Below, piece by piece: positions 24,591-38,500 of a DNA stretch of 64,000 bases. Positions within the stretch are counted from its first letter, which is position 1. Each line of letters begins with the position of its first letter. Below the pieces are notes generated by a model. The model did no database searches. It worked only from the letters and a program-made list of their open reading frames with translations, and was not told the origin of the DNA. Made by a program: the position numbers and the translations under genes. The stretch covers positions 248,001 through 312,000 of the forward strand of contig WSUB01000030.1 of the NCBI GenBank assembly GCA_019633425.1, in the 5' to 3' direction. The DNA comes from Tulasnella sp. 424. Lineage: Eukaryota > Basidiomycota > Agaricomycetes > Cantharellales > Tulasnellaceae.

Positions 24591-26090
24591 CTACCATCTT
24601 GTATATCTATCAAAATGTTTCTTTACTTGCTTCATGGATGGTCGTCGACGTGGCTCGGCATCCCAGCACGACCCAGTTATTGCCCATACAACCCAAAACG
24701 ATTCACACCCAAATCTGGCTACAGCAGGCATCTGAGACGGTCTTTTACCCCCGATTATTACTTCTTTGTAAAACGACTCGTTATCTATGGGGTACTGAGG
24801 AAAAGGGAGGCTTCCTTTGAGGACCTGAACAACACGACAATTGGCATTGGGGCCTTAGGATGACATGTCAAACTTACCTGTGCAACTGTCATTCCAAATG
24901 CATAAGTGTCGCACTTAAAGGTTCTTGGAATTTTGTTCCAAATCTCCGGGCTCCGAAACTGATGCGCACCTTTTTGCATGCTTTCCGGGCTCTCAGCGTC
25001 GTCCGGATCCCGGGTCCACTTGGACAAACCAAAATCACAAACAAGGGCATGATGGGTGTCAGAGACGGCGATATTGTCCGCTCTCAGATTTCCATGGAGT
25101 ATTCCGTTTTCATGAAGGTAGTTCATGCCTTCGGATACCTCCCGCAACTCGTTCCGCCGAGAAAAACACCTGAGCACATTCACAGGATGAAATCTCTTAT
25201 AGAAATACTCACCAATCGAATTCGTGAAGCCTCCGGATTGATTCGAAGGTAGAACGGTAACGGGGGCTGTCTCGTCCATGGTAGCACAAAGTGAATCGCC
25301 CCTTCAAGCGAGGTCGTTCCTAAAAAGGGGAGAACATTTTTGTGGTCAAGCGTACTCCATAACCGAGTCTTTCGGCGAAGTTCCTAAATAAAAATGCGTC
25401 AGGTTCTTTTCTGGTCAAAGGCCGCAAATAACGTGCCTTGAGGTCGGCTTCAGAGAGCGAACTAATCGATTGGGCTCGGGGACATTTGAGCATCACCTTA
25501 AACCCGTTGTTGATGCTACCGACTCGCGTCACGCTCTGGTCACTGTTACGAAGCGACTGGAAAGGATAGAATTGGACCCTGAACTGGCCGGAATGATGTT
25601 CGGCCATCGTGGACATGAATTCTTCTCCCATTTTGGGCTCGGACAAGATTGCCTCTCGCGCCTTCAAGAACCCTACACTCTGGTGGAGCCGGTTGGATTA
25701 ATTGATGAGATAGCAGTGAAGGAGATGGTCATACTAAGAGTCGTTGTTCCATTGTCTTCATATCCCGAAGGAGCCGGGAGGCATCCGCTTGTCGGTTTGG
25801 GTGGAAGTGGCCTCGAAGTCTTGCTGACTTGAGTGGCGACAGCCGACTCTTTATGATATCATCATATCGAGCTCCCAGCCTTTGAAGAAATAAGCACAGT
25901 GCCTTGGATGCGACCGGGAAAGCGATACATACACGTGGACTTCATCGATCATGGTACTAGGGACGGATTTCCTCTGTATCAAGCTGAGGAGAATGTTCAG
26001 TCCAAGGCTAAGATCTACTTCGCAAACCTTGCCCTTTGAAGAGTGCGGACGTTCGAATAAGAATCGCAAGACTGCGTCGATGAGCCACAT
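24591..26090 (-). CDS. Kinase-like protein, probable pseudokinase (400 aa)
   Basis: Six exons (25933-26090, 25735-25879, 25437-25661, 25213-25383, 24878-25147, 24591-24824) sum to 1203 nt with an open frame. Residues 1-110 are helical and unassigned (MWLIDAVLRFLFERPHSS onward). The kinase fold then reads VGSINNGFKVMLK (Lys kept, glycine loop lost), ELRRKTRLWSTLDHKNVLPFLG, ending in HFVLPW, then LLREVSEGMNYLH, HGNLRADNIAV, CDFGLSKW, RSPEIWN, DTYAFGMT and SCWDAEPRRRPSMKQV. The alpha-C Glu position is Lys and the catalytic HRD Asp is Asn, while DFG is intact. This suggests an inactive or strongly altered kinase, perhaps a binding scaffold. The intron at 25384-25436 uses a GC donor. The 73-nt second intron is the least sure join. 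It is a relative of the kinase at 1.9-3.8 kb in general type only. Confidence 0.7.
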
Positions 26091-26519
26091 TGAGGATTTC
26101 TGTCGGAGGGGTGTTTAAGTGAGGTTGAATGATCCACTTTCACACTACGCGTTTTATGAAGCATCTGTCTCGCTGTTGTTTCGATAGCTACCAGGCAATA
26201 GAACACACAGAGACGAGGTGTATGGAGGTCACGGAGAAAGGTGCTACATCGAGCAGATGCAAGTGCAAACACAAAGGAATCCTGTCAAACCCACGCCACT
26301 GACTCTCTCCAAGTGATGCCTCATCCTTCAAACACGGCTTCGAGTTACTTTCTCAGTGAGCTCATGGATGCTGCGGCGAACGGTCACAATTTGACACGGA
26401 TTCATGTATACGACTGGATGGCATGGAAAACTAAACTACGTGACTAATGATGTACATACAAATCATGAAAAGGAATAAATGTGGATCGTAGGCGCATGAT
26501 GACTAGGATGACTGGTGAA
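26091..26519. other. Intergenic between pseudokinase start and FAS stop
   Basis: About 430 bases holding the promoter of the kinase-like gene and the 3' end of FAS. A frame at 26241-26447 (+) and one at 26015-26272 (-) show no coding character. Confidence 0.45.
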
Positions 26520-29500
26520 CTACAACGAGGCTTGGGCGAACGCAATGGCAACGGTCTGAGGAAGGAAGGAGAAGTCAGTCATTGGGCGTAATTCCAAGAG
26601 GATACAGTCACTTACGTCGGAATGGCTCAGGGAAACGTGGACCTTTGAAATCTTCTTGGAATCGGCAGCGACTTTAGCATCCCCTCGGAGAACGACCTCA
26701 GGGACTCCATCCTTATTGGGGAGAATCTCAATGTCCTTCATCGCGGCACCAGCACCTTTCGAGGATACACCGAGAGACTTGAAGACAGCTTCTTTACCCG
26801 CCCAGCGTGCCGCGAAAGACGCCGCAGGGTTCGGTTGAGATTCGCAGTAGGCGATCTCTGCATCGGTGTAGTTTCGAGCGACAAAGTTAGGGTTGGAGGA
26901 CGGCACGGATGAAATGAGTTCTGGAAAGATCGGCAGCTCGTAAGCAGGCCGTAGACGATGAGATCGGCAGAAAAGGTAAATTACCTTGATCGACGCCAAC
27001 ACCGGCAGTAGCAGGCTGAGATACAAGCTTGGCGGCCAACTCTGCATTGGCTGTGTTGAATGCGGGGGTAGTCGGCTGCTTTGGTGCGAAGGATAGCTCT
27101 CCATTCTTGTCGAGTGAGACGCGCGCGAGCGGGTTGAGTAGGACTGGCCCCTCGAGCTCTGGAGAGAATGGCGGGTGTTCCTTGATCTTGACCAGCGAGT
27201 TGGTAGTCATCATCTCGCTCATGGTCTTGTAGGACGACAAGTAACGCTCCTGGTTCAGTGCGCGATACTTGGCATAAGTAGCCGGGTCCACGGCACCGAA
27301 CAGGAAGCGGGGATGAAGGATGAGCGCGCTGCCGCCAACTTGACCGAATCCGAACGAAGTCTGAAGGAAGATGGGGTTCAGCAGTGGAGTCCGATTGTCT
27401 GCAGCGACCACATACCATCAGTCCTGCTCGAATTCCGTCTGTATGGATCGTCTTGGAAGGATACATCAGATATTCGAATTGGCGAAGGTCCGAGTCGACG
27501 TTGCTACGGGAGATGTCAATACGACTCCGCAACATGAATGGATTAGACATACTCAGCGTTGCGGTTCCCGGGGATGATGCCGGTGTTGATGCACTGAGTC
27601 AGTCCGATGAACATCCAAGCCGCAGCACCACCTTTCGGGTGACCAGTCAGGTACTTCTGCGCAACGACAGGAACCGCATTGCCAGGGGTGCGAGACAAGT
27701 TCTTGAAAATGTCGTTGTAGACGCTCGACTCGTTCTTGTCATTTGCCTTGGTGCTAGTGCCATGGATCGAGATAACGCCTGAATCGAACGACTCGTCAGT
27801 TTCTTGCTGCTCCAGTGAAATCGTCTTTTCATACCAATGTCGTCGACAGTCAAGCCCCAGATGGCGAGAGCACGACGGAGCGGTGCGATTCGTGGATCGA
27901 CACCTGCTAACATGCCGAACGTTGCTAGTGCGTCTTTCTCCTGGCGGGCAGCTTCCTGTTCGATTGTAATGGTACGCTCGCGGATGTAAGCTTCGGTGGG
28001 CTCGCCAGCCTTCGCCCGCAGTTCGACTTCTTCCTTGAGAAGCTCCTGTTCGTTTTCCATCCACTGCGAAATTTGCTTGTAGCGGAACTTGAGCTGGCGG
28101 GTACGGTAATCGATGTCCAAAGTGGGAAGAGCAGAAGCAGGCGCAGTCTCGCGACCAATCGTGAGCACACCACGACCAGGAGCAGGAATAGAGCGCCCAG
28201 CCTTGTCGGTCGATGTTGAGGTGAAGGCAACGATTCCTCGAATGGCGGCGCCCATCTCCAAGGCGGTCTTGGCGGACATGAGGACCTGGACACCAGTACC
28301 CTGACTCTCCATGAACTGTGAACGAAAACAAGGTTAAGCTCTCGCTGCGAGACATTGGAACGTGGGAGAACTTACCCCGGCTCGCGTACTAGTGGTGGGG
28401 CGGGAGAACTCGTTTGGCTCGCGGCCCATGGCAAATTCGGTTTCGGCGTTGCTGGTAGCTTTCATGTTGGCAAACTCGAAGGATCCTTCCTCGCTGAAAT
28501 CGTCGAAACCACCAGCAATCATGACCTTCGCCTTGCCGCTGATGATGGTGTCGCACGCGATCTCGACCGATTGCAGGGCGGTAGCGCTAGGGGGGGGGGG
28601 GGGGATATTTTAACGTTAAGATGCCTACTCTCAAGCTTGGCTACTTACCACGCTCCAACAGGAATCTTGATCGGGCCGCTAGAAGACAAGAGGAGAAGGT
28701 TGACCCAACCGGCGACGGTGTTGATGAATCTAAAAACGCCTGTAAGCAAAGCGAAACGAGCTCCTGGAATTAATTTCACTCACGTCTCTTGTAAGATGTC
28801 CTTCTGCACCTCCTTTTCCTCGCGACGTTCGATAAACATGGAAGCCAAGCTCTGCATACCGCCCATTCCACTTCCCAAGCTCGATCCGACCTCGGAGGGG
28901 TGCACATACTTGTAGAGTTCGTAGGGATCGGAGATGCCTGACATGATGAGAGCCTCGGCGGTGCACACCAGTGCCCAAAGGGCCGTACGATCGGTCTGAG
29001 CAATGATGTCGGCAGGAATGCCATATCGACCAGCGTCCCAGCCCGTCGGGATCTGTCCAGCAACGAGGCGGTCGAAAGTAACAGCTTTCGGTACCAGGAC
29101 ACGAGCGCCCTTCTTGAACTTGACCATCCATTGGCCCGACTCGAGTTCCCAGGCATCGCACTTATCACCGTGGAGGAGCTTGAACTTCGCAGCCTCGGCT
29201 GATGAGACTTCAAGCGGTTCGAGGTCGTGATTCAACTCGATCTCCTGCTGGAATGTCTTCTTCTTGGGATCGTAGCCTTTGAAAAGCTCGGGTTCTATGA
29301 TAGCGGAAATTCAGCACGTAAAAAGGAACAAAACACGGCGAATACGTACCGATAAGGCGGATGCCAGCATGGGTAAGGATCTCCTTCTCATATTTCGTGC
29401 GCACATCCTTGTCATCAACCGGTTCGCCAGACTTGGCATCTGTCCAGCCGACGTAAAGTTCTCCAGTCTTCAGGCGACCGTTGAAGTGCTTTATGTATCC

Positions 29501-32500
29501 CATCAGCCAAGCCATTTCGATGCAGCCTTGGATCGTGAACTCCCCGCGAGCCTCCATCTCCCACCGTGTCCTCGAGCTTCCCCATGGTCCAACCTCGGCG
29601 TAGCCTGTAACGACGATCACCTTTTCCAAGTCAATCAAACCTTGAAGCTTGGCCAGGTCGGAGAGACTGGATGCGGACTCTAAAGCGGGGAACTCGAACT
29701 GGAAGTTGGCTCGAGGCGATACAGACACCGATTGAAGTACGCGATCGGCCTCGCTTCCGTTGACAGCCTTTTCATCGGCGGATTTATCGCGGTTGACTGC
29801 GCGGAGGACATCGCTCTTCTCGAGCAGGTCAACACGGATCTTGGTGACAACCTGAGCGAGATCGGGGAGCTTATCCATTCCACCGTTCAAGTCAGCCCAG
29901 ATAGGCTCGACTTGGGTGATGCTGAAGAGGAGAGGATGCATGAGGCCGAGAACGTTGAAGGCCATCTCCTTGGCGGAGAAGGTGCGAACTTCGAAAGATT
30001 CGAGTTGGTGAGCCACCATGGTAGTGGCGCTCATCAAGCCTGTACCACGGGTCCATCTAATCGAGGTAATCGGTTCACGTTAGTAAGCCATCAAACGAAA
30101 GGAAGGAGGCCATTAGTCTTACCCGATGACAGCGCCCGCTAAGCAGAGGTATTCTCCCCAACTTTCCGAGTTCCAACGGTTGAAAAGTGTTTCAAGAGAA
30201 ATCTTCGACTCCGAGTATAGGCCATCGTTTCCGAAGAGTCCGTGATTGGGGGATAGAGGAAGAACGACTTGGGTCGGTCGAGTGACGATACCGCGGCTTG
30301 CCTTCTTTTGCTTGACTGCACCCATAAGACGGAGGACATTGGTTAACATGATACGGTGGGCGAGTTCGGATTTGTCATCCAGCCCGTCGATTTCACGACC
30401 GTTCTCAGGAAGCGCCGCGAATGGAATGACGTAATCGAGATCGAGGTTAAGCGTGCCGTAGATGTAGTCGATGAGAGCGTCGACGTCCTGTTTCGAGGCT
30501 TGGTTGAATGGAACGACGGTAAGGGCGGATCCTCGACTGCCAGTACGATGGAAGATGTCCTGGTAGTACTCGACCGTCTGCCGACTGTAACGAGATGTTG
30601 TGACCACAACGTGAGCGCCGCCGGAGAGGAGTCCCGTCAATATCTCGACACCGATGGATCCTTTGCCGCAACCGGTGAGCAGGGCGTTCTTGCCCTCGAA
30701 GGTGGTCCCTGAAGTGGCGATTTCGTTGAGGATATCCAGGTAAACACCAGTGAGGTTGCTACTGTACTCCCAGTTCGTGCCGACTTTGCGTTTGAGATGA
30801 AGAAGAGGGATTTTGTCGGGTGTGACGGATGCGATATTGGTGACTTGTGGACGCAAGAATTGGGAGGACGATCGGCGATTGCGAGGCGAAGGGATTCGAG
30901 GAGTCCGCACGTCGGAAGGAGTTTTGTGAAGAGATCGGACGACGCTATCATAAAGACCCTTGATTCGATTCTTCTGGTCTTCGGTAATTTCTGGCTGAGA
31001 CTTGACCACATTCCAGAGCTTCACGACGTCATCTTGGACCTTTTGGATGTTGACAGTCGGGACGGCATCGCCTTTAGCCATTTCTTCCACGTAGGCTTCG
31101 AGCTTCCGAACGTCTTTTCTGACGACCTCGGTGGAGACAATATCACCTTTGGCAGTGACCTCGGTGAAGGGGGCGGTTGGGAAGGTTACTAAGAAGAGGC
31201 GATGAACGTCAGCGACACATCGCGGGATCAGCGATGTTCAACTCACCGTCCTTGTACACTGGGGGCTTTCCGAGAGCTTCCTTGCAGTTGTCGAGGAGCT
31301 GCTGTCCAAATTCTTTGGCGAGCTTGTACGTCTCACCTCGCTCTGCAGAGCAGTTGTTGATGTAATACTGCATATATCGAACGAGAGCTGGATCGGCGCG
31401 ATTCATGAGAGTAATGCAACGGGACGTGATATCGCGATCGACTGTTGTGAGGCGGCCGTAGATGATGTCGTAGTACATGAGGAGCGCATCTTGCCTCGCC
31501 CAGTTCCAAGAAGAATCGAAGTGACGCGCTTTGAGAGGCTCGAAGACAGGTTGAATGCCCTGGAGGTAAGCGTCGCCATGTTCTTTGGAGATGTCGTCGA
31601 GACGGGATTGAAGGGCGAGATTAGAGGTCTTCTCTTCTGCATGCAGTCGGTGACCGGCCCGGGAGTCTTGGTCGAGGTACCGCATATAGAGTTCTACTTG
31701 CTGGCGCGCGAACTCGTGCTGCTGAGCTTGGAACTTCAGGAATTCCTCGCTGTTCATGACAGCTCCTCCTGATGCACCTCCTGCGGCTCCGGCAGCAGCT
31801 CCCGACGAGAGAGAGATGCCGGTCTGCTGAGCGTAAGCGGAGACAACGGTGTCAAGCCAAGCTTTGGCCTCTGCTTCCGAACCGAGACGCTTAGCAGGCT
31901 CCATGGTGACAGCGAGGAGGAGAGCTCCGTCGGACCGAGCAGCGCCCAGACCCCAGGTTTTGGAAAGGTAGGATTTGATGGCTGAGAGGTTGAAACCACC
32001 GGGCATCTTCCCTCCGACCAAGCGCGAAATCATCCCCGTCGTGTACTTGCCGAGAGATCCTGAATATCCGACGCCGAGGGCAGATCCTAATTCTTCCAAG
32101 GGAAGTTCCTCGCCCTTCTCAGGAGCGGACGCGAATTCTGCTTGCAAGTCGCCGAGAATTTCGTTCTGCAACGTGGACTTGCCGCCGACAAGGTCTTTGA
32201 TGCTCTTCGACAAGGGAACTTCGTCGACTCGCTTCTTGAGCTTCTGGGCAATAATCACACGAAGTGTGTCGATTGACTTGATGGGTTCGTCGGGAATGGA
32301 AGCAGCACCACCAGAAGGAGGCGCGACTGCAACCGCGACCGGAGCTGCCACAGGGACGGGTGGCGCTGAAGAGGTCACAGCAGGAGCAGACGTTGATTCC
32401 TCCGCGGAAGCAGCCTCGGGCTCGTCTTCGAACTGATAGTAGATTTCCTTCGTGTGTTTCGCAGAGCAGTAGACTGAGCGGATAAGGCTAACGGACCCAT

Positions 32501-35500
32501 CTTGTGCTTCGTACTTGGCCTTCAAAGTCCTCGTGGCCATGCCGGTGAGGGTAGGGCTCGGCCCGATTTCGATGAGTCGCTCAAACTTGAAGTGGGTGAA
32601 AAGGAGGTCTTGGGTTTCGATCCAGCGGACAGGGGACGCGAATTGGTAGGCGAGAAGCTCGACGAGGATGGTATAGGTGAGTTGTTGGCGTTGAGCTGGC
32701 GAATCCCATGCCTCTTCTTCCCAAGCCTTGAGCACTTTGTCGAGTCGAGGAGATGAGGTTTGATCGTAGATTCGTTGGGCGTACTCCCGAGAGACTTGGA
32801 AAGGTTCGGCGATGAGATTGGGGACGTATTTCCCGATGAGGAGGTCGGGGTTGATGTGAGCGGGATTGATTTTCTTGGAGAGATCTAAGTCACGACGGTA
32901 AGTTGAGCAGTCAACGGAAGTCGTGCTATCTATAACTCACATGCACGGAAGGGCATGACACCGGCCCAGAGGTAACGCGAATGGAAAGGAACGTCGATGC
33001 CAGGTAAGGGGATGGTAGCGTAACCGCGCTCCAACTTGATGTATCCCTCAGCCTTTTGCTTCTGAACTGAGGCCTTGTGACATTCATCGACTATATCGCA
33101 CAACATCTCTTTCACTTTCTCGACCGTCATTGTTTGCGTGAGCTGCGGTCAAAAACAGGTTAATCTTGCGACTGGGATGATAGGCTAAAGAAACTAACCT
33201 TGCCGATATCGATCTTTTCTTTCTTGAGGAAGTTCAGAACATTCGTGAGGGTTTGGAGAGAGACAAGTTCGCCGGCGCAAACGTATTGTTGACCCTTTAT
33301 CGGAAGAGCAGTCAGTTGCGGGAACAGCGATAATGCAAAAGCCTGAGCGAAATCCTTACCTCCACGTTGAAGTTTACAATTTCCAGTAGCGTCTCCGTTC
33401 GTCGAGAAATGGTCTCTACAACCTCTCGAAGCGCAGCATCGTTGAAAGTAGGGGAAATGCGACTGGGGTTCACCGCGCACATGGCGTAGTTCGACCGATT
33501 TTGAGAATCTCTCTCGACGGCTCGTTGCATGGTAATGCCTCGATAGAAAACAACGTCGACGAGGGAAGCGATGGGCATGGTATCGGCGATAGAAGCAAGG
33601 GCGGAATACTCTCCGAGGGAGTGGCCAGCGAAGGCACACCCTGGTGGCACCAAACCCTTGGAACGCATGTCTTCAAAGGCCGCTTTCTCCGTGACGACGA
33701 GGGCGATTTGGGCGAATTGGGTGGCAAAGAGGAGGCCGTTAGGGTGGCTGAAAGTATAACGAGGAGTCCGGACGTCGATGTCGGCGAAGAGAGGGAGAGT
33801 CTTGACGGCGCCATCCTTATCCATCGTATCGTAGGTCATGGCCATGTAGCGTTGACGGATTGCTTGCCCCTTCATGCCGCCGAAATGGATCGTTTTCGTT
33901 TTGGGGTTATTCTTCACGATGTCGACAATAGAGAATCCGTACACGGCCGTCAGGTGCTCATCAGCCGCCTCCCAAACAGCGCGAGCCGCAGGAGAAGAGT
34001 TGTACAGTTCCATTCCCATTCCCGGTTCTTGGGACCCTTGGCCGGTGAAGACGTAGACGGTGGGAGCTTGAGAAACCTCTGCCGTTCCGATCAGGACCTT
34101 CTCGCCGCGCTGGTTGGAAGTTTCGACTAGGATGGCTTTCTTGCCGTTGTCCATGCCGACGTGCTTGAGCTTGACCTCGAGACGGTCTCCAGGAAGAACC
34201 ATGCCTACGAACGTGACGTCGTACCTGGAGAGAAGTGATCAATAAAACTGTATTGGCGATAACTCGGTCTAAACACTTACGAAGCGACTCTGTCGGCACG
34301 GCCTTCTGCAGCAACGTTCTCCACGTATTTCCGGGTCGCAGCACTCGACCACATGCCGTGAGTAATAGTGCCAGGGAGAGATGCGTAGTCGGAGAAATAA
34401 GGGTTGACATGGATGGGGTTGAAGTCTCCGGAAATCTTGGAGTATGGTTCGTTGGTGGCTGGGGCGAGGAAGGTGGAAGAAACTTTGGAGGAGGTGAGAG
34501 AATAGCCACCATTTTCGAACTTGGAAGAGATGACGTCCGGAACTCCTCGACGCTGGAGATATGCGAGGACGGGGTTACCATGAGAGAACCCGTGGCTGTA
34601 GTCGATGATGCCAACGGGGATGAGTTGTTTCAGCTGGTCGCGTACGAAGATTTGACCGGTGACAGAGACTTCAGAGTAGGTCGACTTGTCCTTGTAGTGA
34701 TATTCGGATTGAGTGTGGAAGAAGAGGCGAGTTCCTGGGAGAAGAGGCTTTGTTTGGTCGGACCACTCGTACCACTCTTTATCCTCGAGAACGGCGATAT
34801 CAGCCCGAGAGCTGACGTCTACGGCGTAGGGGATTTCGTCGACGATCTCGAACGTGTTGTGGTAGTCGGTGAAGCTCCCGCGGTAGAGGAAGGACGAGGT
34901 CACCTCGATGACTGGTTCCCCATCCCGAAGCACCGCTCCCTTGACTTTAACTGACTTGCCGCTGTCCGTGTTGATGACGGAGATGACGCGAGCCTCGGAC
35001 GTGCAGACATCGCCAACCTTGAGAGGACGAGCACCGGAGACCATCTTGAAACCGTTCGAAAGGTGGACGAGCTTCAGAAGGTCGCCGTCGATGTCGGCGG
35101 GGAAGATAGCCTTCATAATAGCCTGCGGAACGATCGATCAATGCTCAACACGTTTATATTGTCCGCTGGGGAACATACCTGCCAGCCAGTGACGATCGCA
35201 AAGTCCATTGGCGCGTTCACTTCGTCCGAACGAACTCCCTTGAATGATTCCCCGTCATTGCCGACAACGGAGCAGAATCGCTCTATGTCAGCCTCTGAGA
35301 TAGTGACCTCGGGACCGGTGAACGTGTCGCGGAGATTGATGGTGGGGAGGGACTCGTTGTCGCCGAACCAGAGCTTCCAGTAGAATTGCTTGATCCTGGT
35401 GTTGCGGCCGTCAGCGACTTCGTGAATCGGGGCGTATCCCATATCCGGACGATAGTGGAAAGCGAGCTCGAGTGGAATCGACGAGCCAGTGCGTTCCTCT

Positions 35501-38500
35501 GAAATGACGACCGAAATCTTCTTGCTGGACGCGTCATAGGACACGCGAACGGCTTGGAAGTCGGCTTGATGGGGACCGAACGAACGAGCACTGCCTTTGA
35601 TGGCGACTGAGACGGGAGCGCCGGCTTTGGAGGTGATGGTCAGGACTTGGCCTTTGCGAGGAGAGAATAATCGTTGGAGAGGATTGTCGAGATAGGCGGT
35701 GCCCTGGACGATGGTGCGAGTAGTGAGGAGAGAGCGAAGCCACGACAGAGAAGGGCCAGAGATGAGGTTCAGCCAATCGGCGAGAGGGGGAACGGTTGAA
35801 GTGATCGAGTATGAGGTGGTCTCGCCGGCTTGTTTGACGACGACGCCGGGTACGGATGAGATGGAGACAAATGGAGGGGCGCCGAGGTAATCGAGAGTGG
35901 GAACCTTGCTTTCATCGCCGGCGTAATACCTTTCGAGGATTCGTTTGATGAGGTCGGTTTCAATGTTACCGAGAAGCTCCGAAATGGGCTCGTCCACTCG
36001 CGTGCAATACTTCGCCGCGATGGGTCCTTGAAGGATGCAGACACGCTGAGGATCCTGGTCGAAGACGGCTTCGATGTCTTCTGCAGCCCAAAGTGAGTCC
36101 TATTGTGGTCAAGAGTTTAGCGCTCGGAGCGGGATTTCATGCTATGACACGAAGCTTACCTTTTTGAACCAAACTTCGAAGCTTGCGTCGAGAACGGGGA
36201 TGAAAGGAACAGGTTTCTGGCCGGGACGTTGGGCGATAGCGAGGAAATAGGCCTTATCTTCGTATGCGACGAGTTGAGAGGCGGCAGCTGGGTAGGTCTC
36301 GAAGAACGACTTGACGACATCCGCGGGAGAGTCGAGGCTGGTGTAGGATTGAAGGACGGAGGCTTTGGACTTGGTGCCGTCGACGCCAGCGAATCGTTCC
36401 TCGACCCGGCGGAGCCAATCTCCAGTGAGATTTCGGAGGGAGATGTCGACCCAACGGTTTTCGTGCGAGACGTACATGAGGCGGATCATCCGGAGGGCGA
36501 CTTCCTCATAAGTCATGTCGCCAATGTCAGCTACGACGACGTCACCCTTCTTCCACCCGAACCACGGCTTGGAGAAGTCCTTGTTGAGCTTCTCGATGAC
36601 CGAGTCGCGGTTCTGGGTCAACCACGCAGCGCGCTTCTCCTTGGGCATGTTGAAGACGGTGTTGTCGAATTCCTTCCAGAGCTTGACGCCGCGAGTGGCG
36701 ACCTTGTGGATGGGTTCGCCGAGTTCCGAGCGGACTGTAAGAATGCCTCCAGTCTCCTTCGCGTAGGTGCCTTCCCATTTGCTGTCATCGACACCAGGAG
36801 CGGCGCAGATAAGCTTCTTGACGCTGAGAGAGGTATGAGCCTCCTTCGCGACCATGACGCGGGATGCGTAGAGAACACCGTCGAAGGGCATCGGCTGAAC
36901 GCCATAAGCTTGGGACCAGTCACCGGTGATGTAAGGCCAGACGTCCTCTGAGCCACCGAAACCGGAGCCAGCGATGAGAGAGATGTTGGATTGTTGACGA
37001 ATGGAGCCGTATGTGGCGAGAATAGGTTGATGGAAGTCTTCGTAGGAGTGGTGACCACCGGCACGGCCGCCGGTCCACTGGCAGATGATGGGGAAATCGG
37101 GGTTTGCTGCTGCGATGGTAACGACTTGGCGGATGCCGTCGATGGAGCCGGGCTTGAAAGCGACGTGCTTGATACCAGCGGCGCGAAGAGCGTCGATGAT
37201 TTCAGCTGCCTTTTCGGTACTCGGGATGCCAGCGGCGACGCAGAAGCCTTCGATTGGGAGACCCTCGCGCTTGAGTTCTTGCCAGAGTGGGAATTGGAAG
37301 CCGAATTGACGTTGGTTGATGTAGAGAGCATTGAGGGTGATACCGACACCGGCGGGGATCTGGGCCTGGATTTCGGCGACCTTTGCACGAAGAGCCTTGG
37401 CGTTGTAGTGTCCGCCACCAGCGAGTTCGACGTGATAGCCAGCGGAAAGAACGGCCGAGACGAAACCGGCTTTGACAGTAGTAGGAGTCATACCAGCGAC
37501 CATGATCGGAGGCTTGCCGAGAAGGCGAGAGAAGGGCGAGTCGATATGAACTTTGCCGTCGCTAAAAAGTGGGCTCGATTATTAGGTGAACAGGGTATAT
37601 TAATCAATGTATTCGCACCTAGTCTTGACCAAGGCAGGTTGGAATGACTTCTCCCACCACTTTTCGCGCTTGACGTTGGCAGCGTCGTAAACTTCAGCAC
37701 CGTTCCTCCCTTTTTCACCAATGATGAGGACGCGGACGCCACGACCTTCGAGATTTCGAGCCGTGAGACCACCGATTCCGCTCAAACCGCCTGGACCAAA
37801 GTCGATAGCATGAGTAGCGGTATCTGGGAAACCGGTTGCCTTGGCCCAGTGAATGGGGAGGGTGAAGATTTGGTCGCAGAGGGATTTGGCGATAGGCTCG
37901 GATTGTTGCCGAATGTCCTCGCCTGAAAGGGAAATGATGAGAAACGCGTCAAATTCAAACGCAGCAAACACGAAATACTCACCGTTTTCGGTATTGAAGA
38001 CAGCAATCTCGAGTTCCTCGGATGTCCAAAGCTCATCGCCCTTGAGGTCATCCTCGCACAGCTTCTTGGTCGCACTCTCGAGATAGTGACTGTGGTATGG
38101 AACGTTGACGGCCAAAAAGCGCATCGAGAATACGGCCTTGCGCTGCGAGAATGGAATCTTGCTCTGGTCTGAACCAGCTGGAGCCTTGATCTTGCGGAGA
38201 GCAGTGACCAGGCCGTACAGAGCACGCGCCGGACCGGTGACGACGAAGATTTTGGGGCCGTTGTAGAGAGAGATGCCGAGCTGGGAGTTGGAAGGAAGGT
38301 GCGCATTGACCTTTTTGAGTTCGGCTTCCAAGGTCTGGAGAGGAAGACCAGCGACGTTGAGCATGGGAGAGGGCTGCCCTTCGCCTCCGTCGATGGCGTC
38401 GGAAACGATGGAGGGCTCGACGGCAAGAATGGGGAATGCCTCTTGGCCACGAAGTCCGCAGTAGAAGAGCCATTTGGTGGCCTTGATGATGTTGGTGGTA

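Noticed and set aside
28590..28604. Frameshift or assembly break at the G15 run in FAS
   Set aside because: The run lies inside an intron with proper GT and AG ends, so its length does not alter the reading frame.
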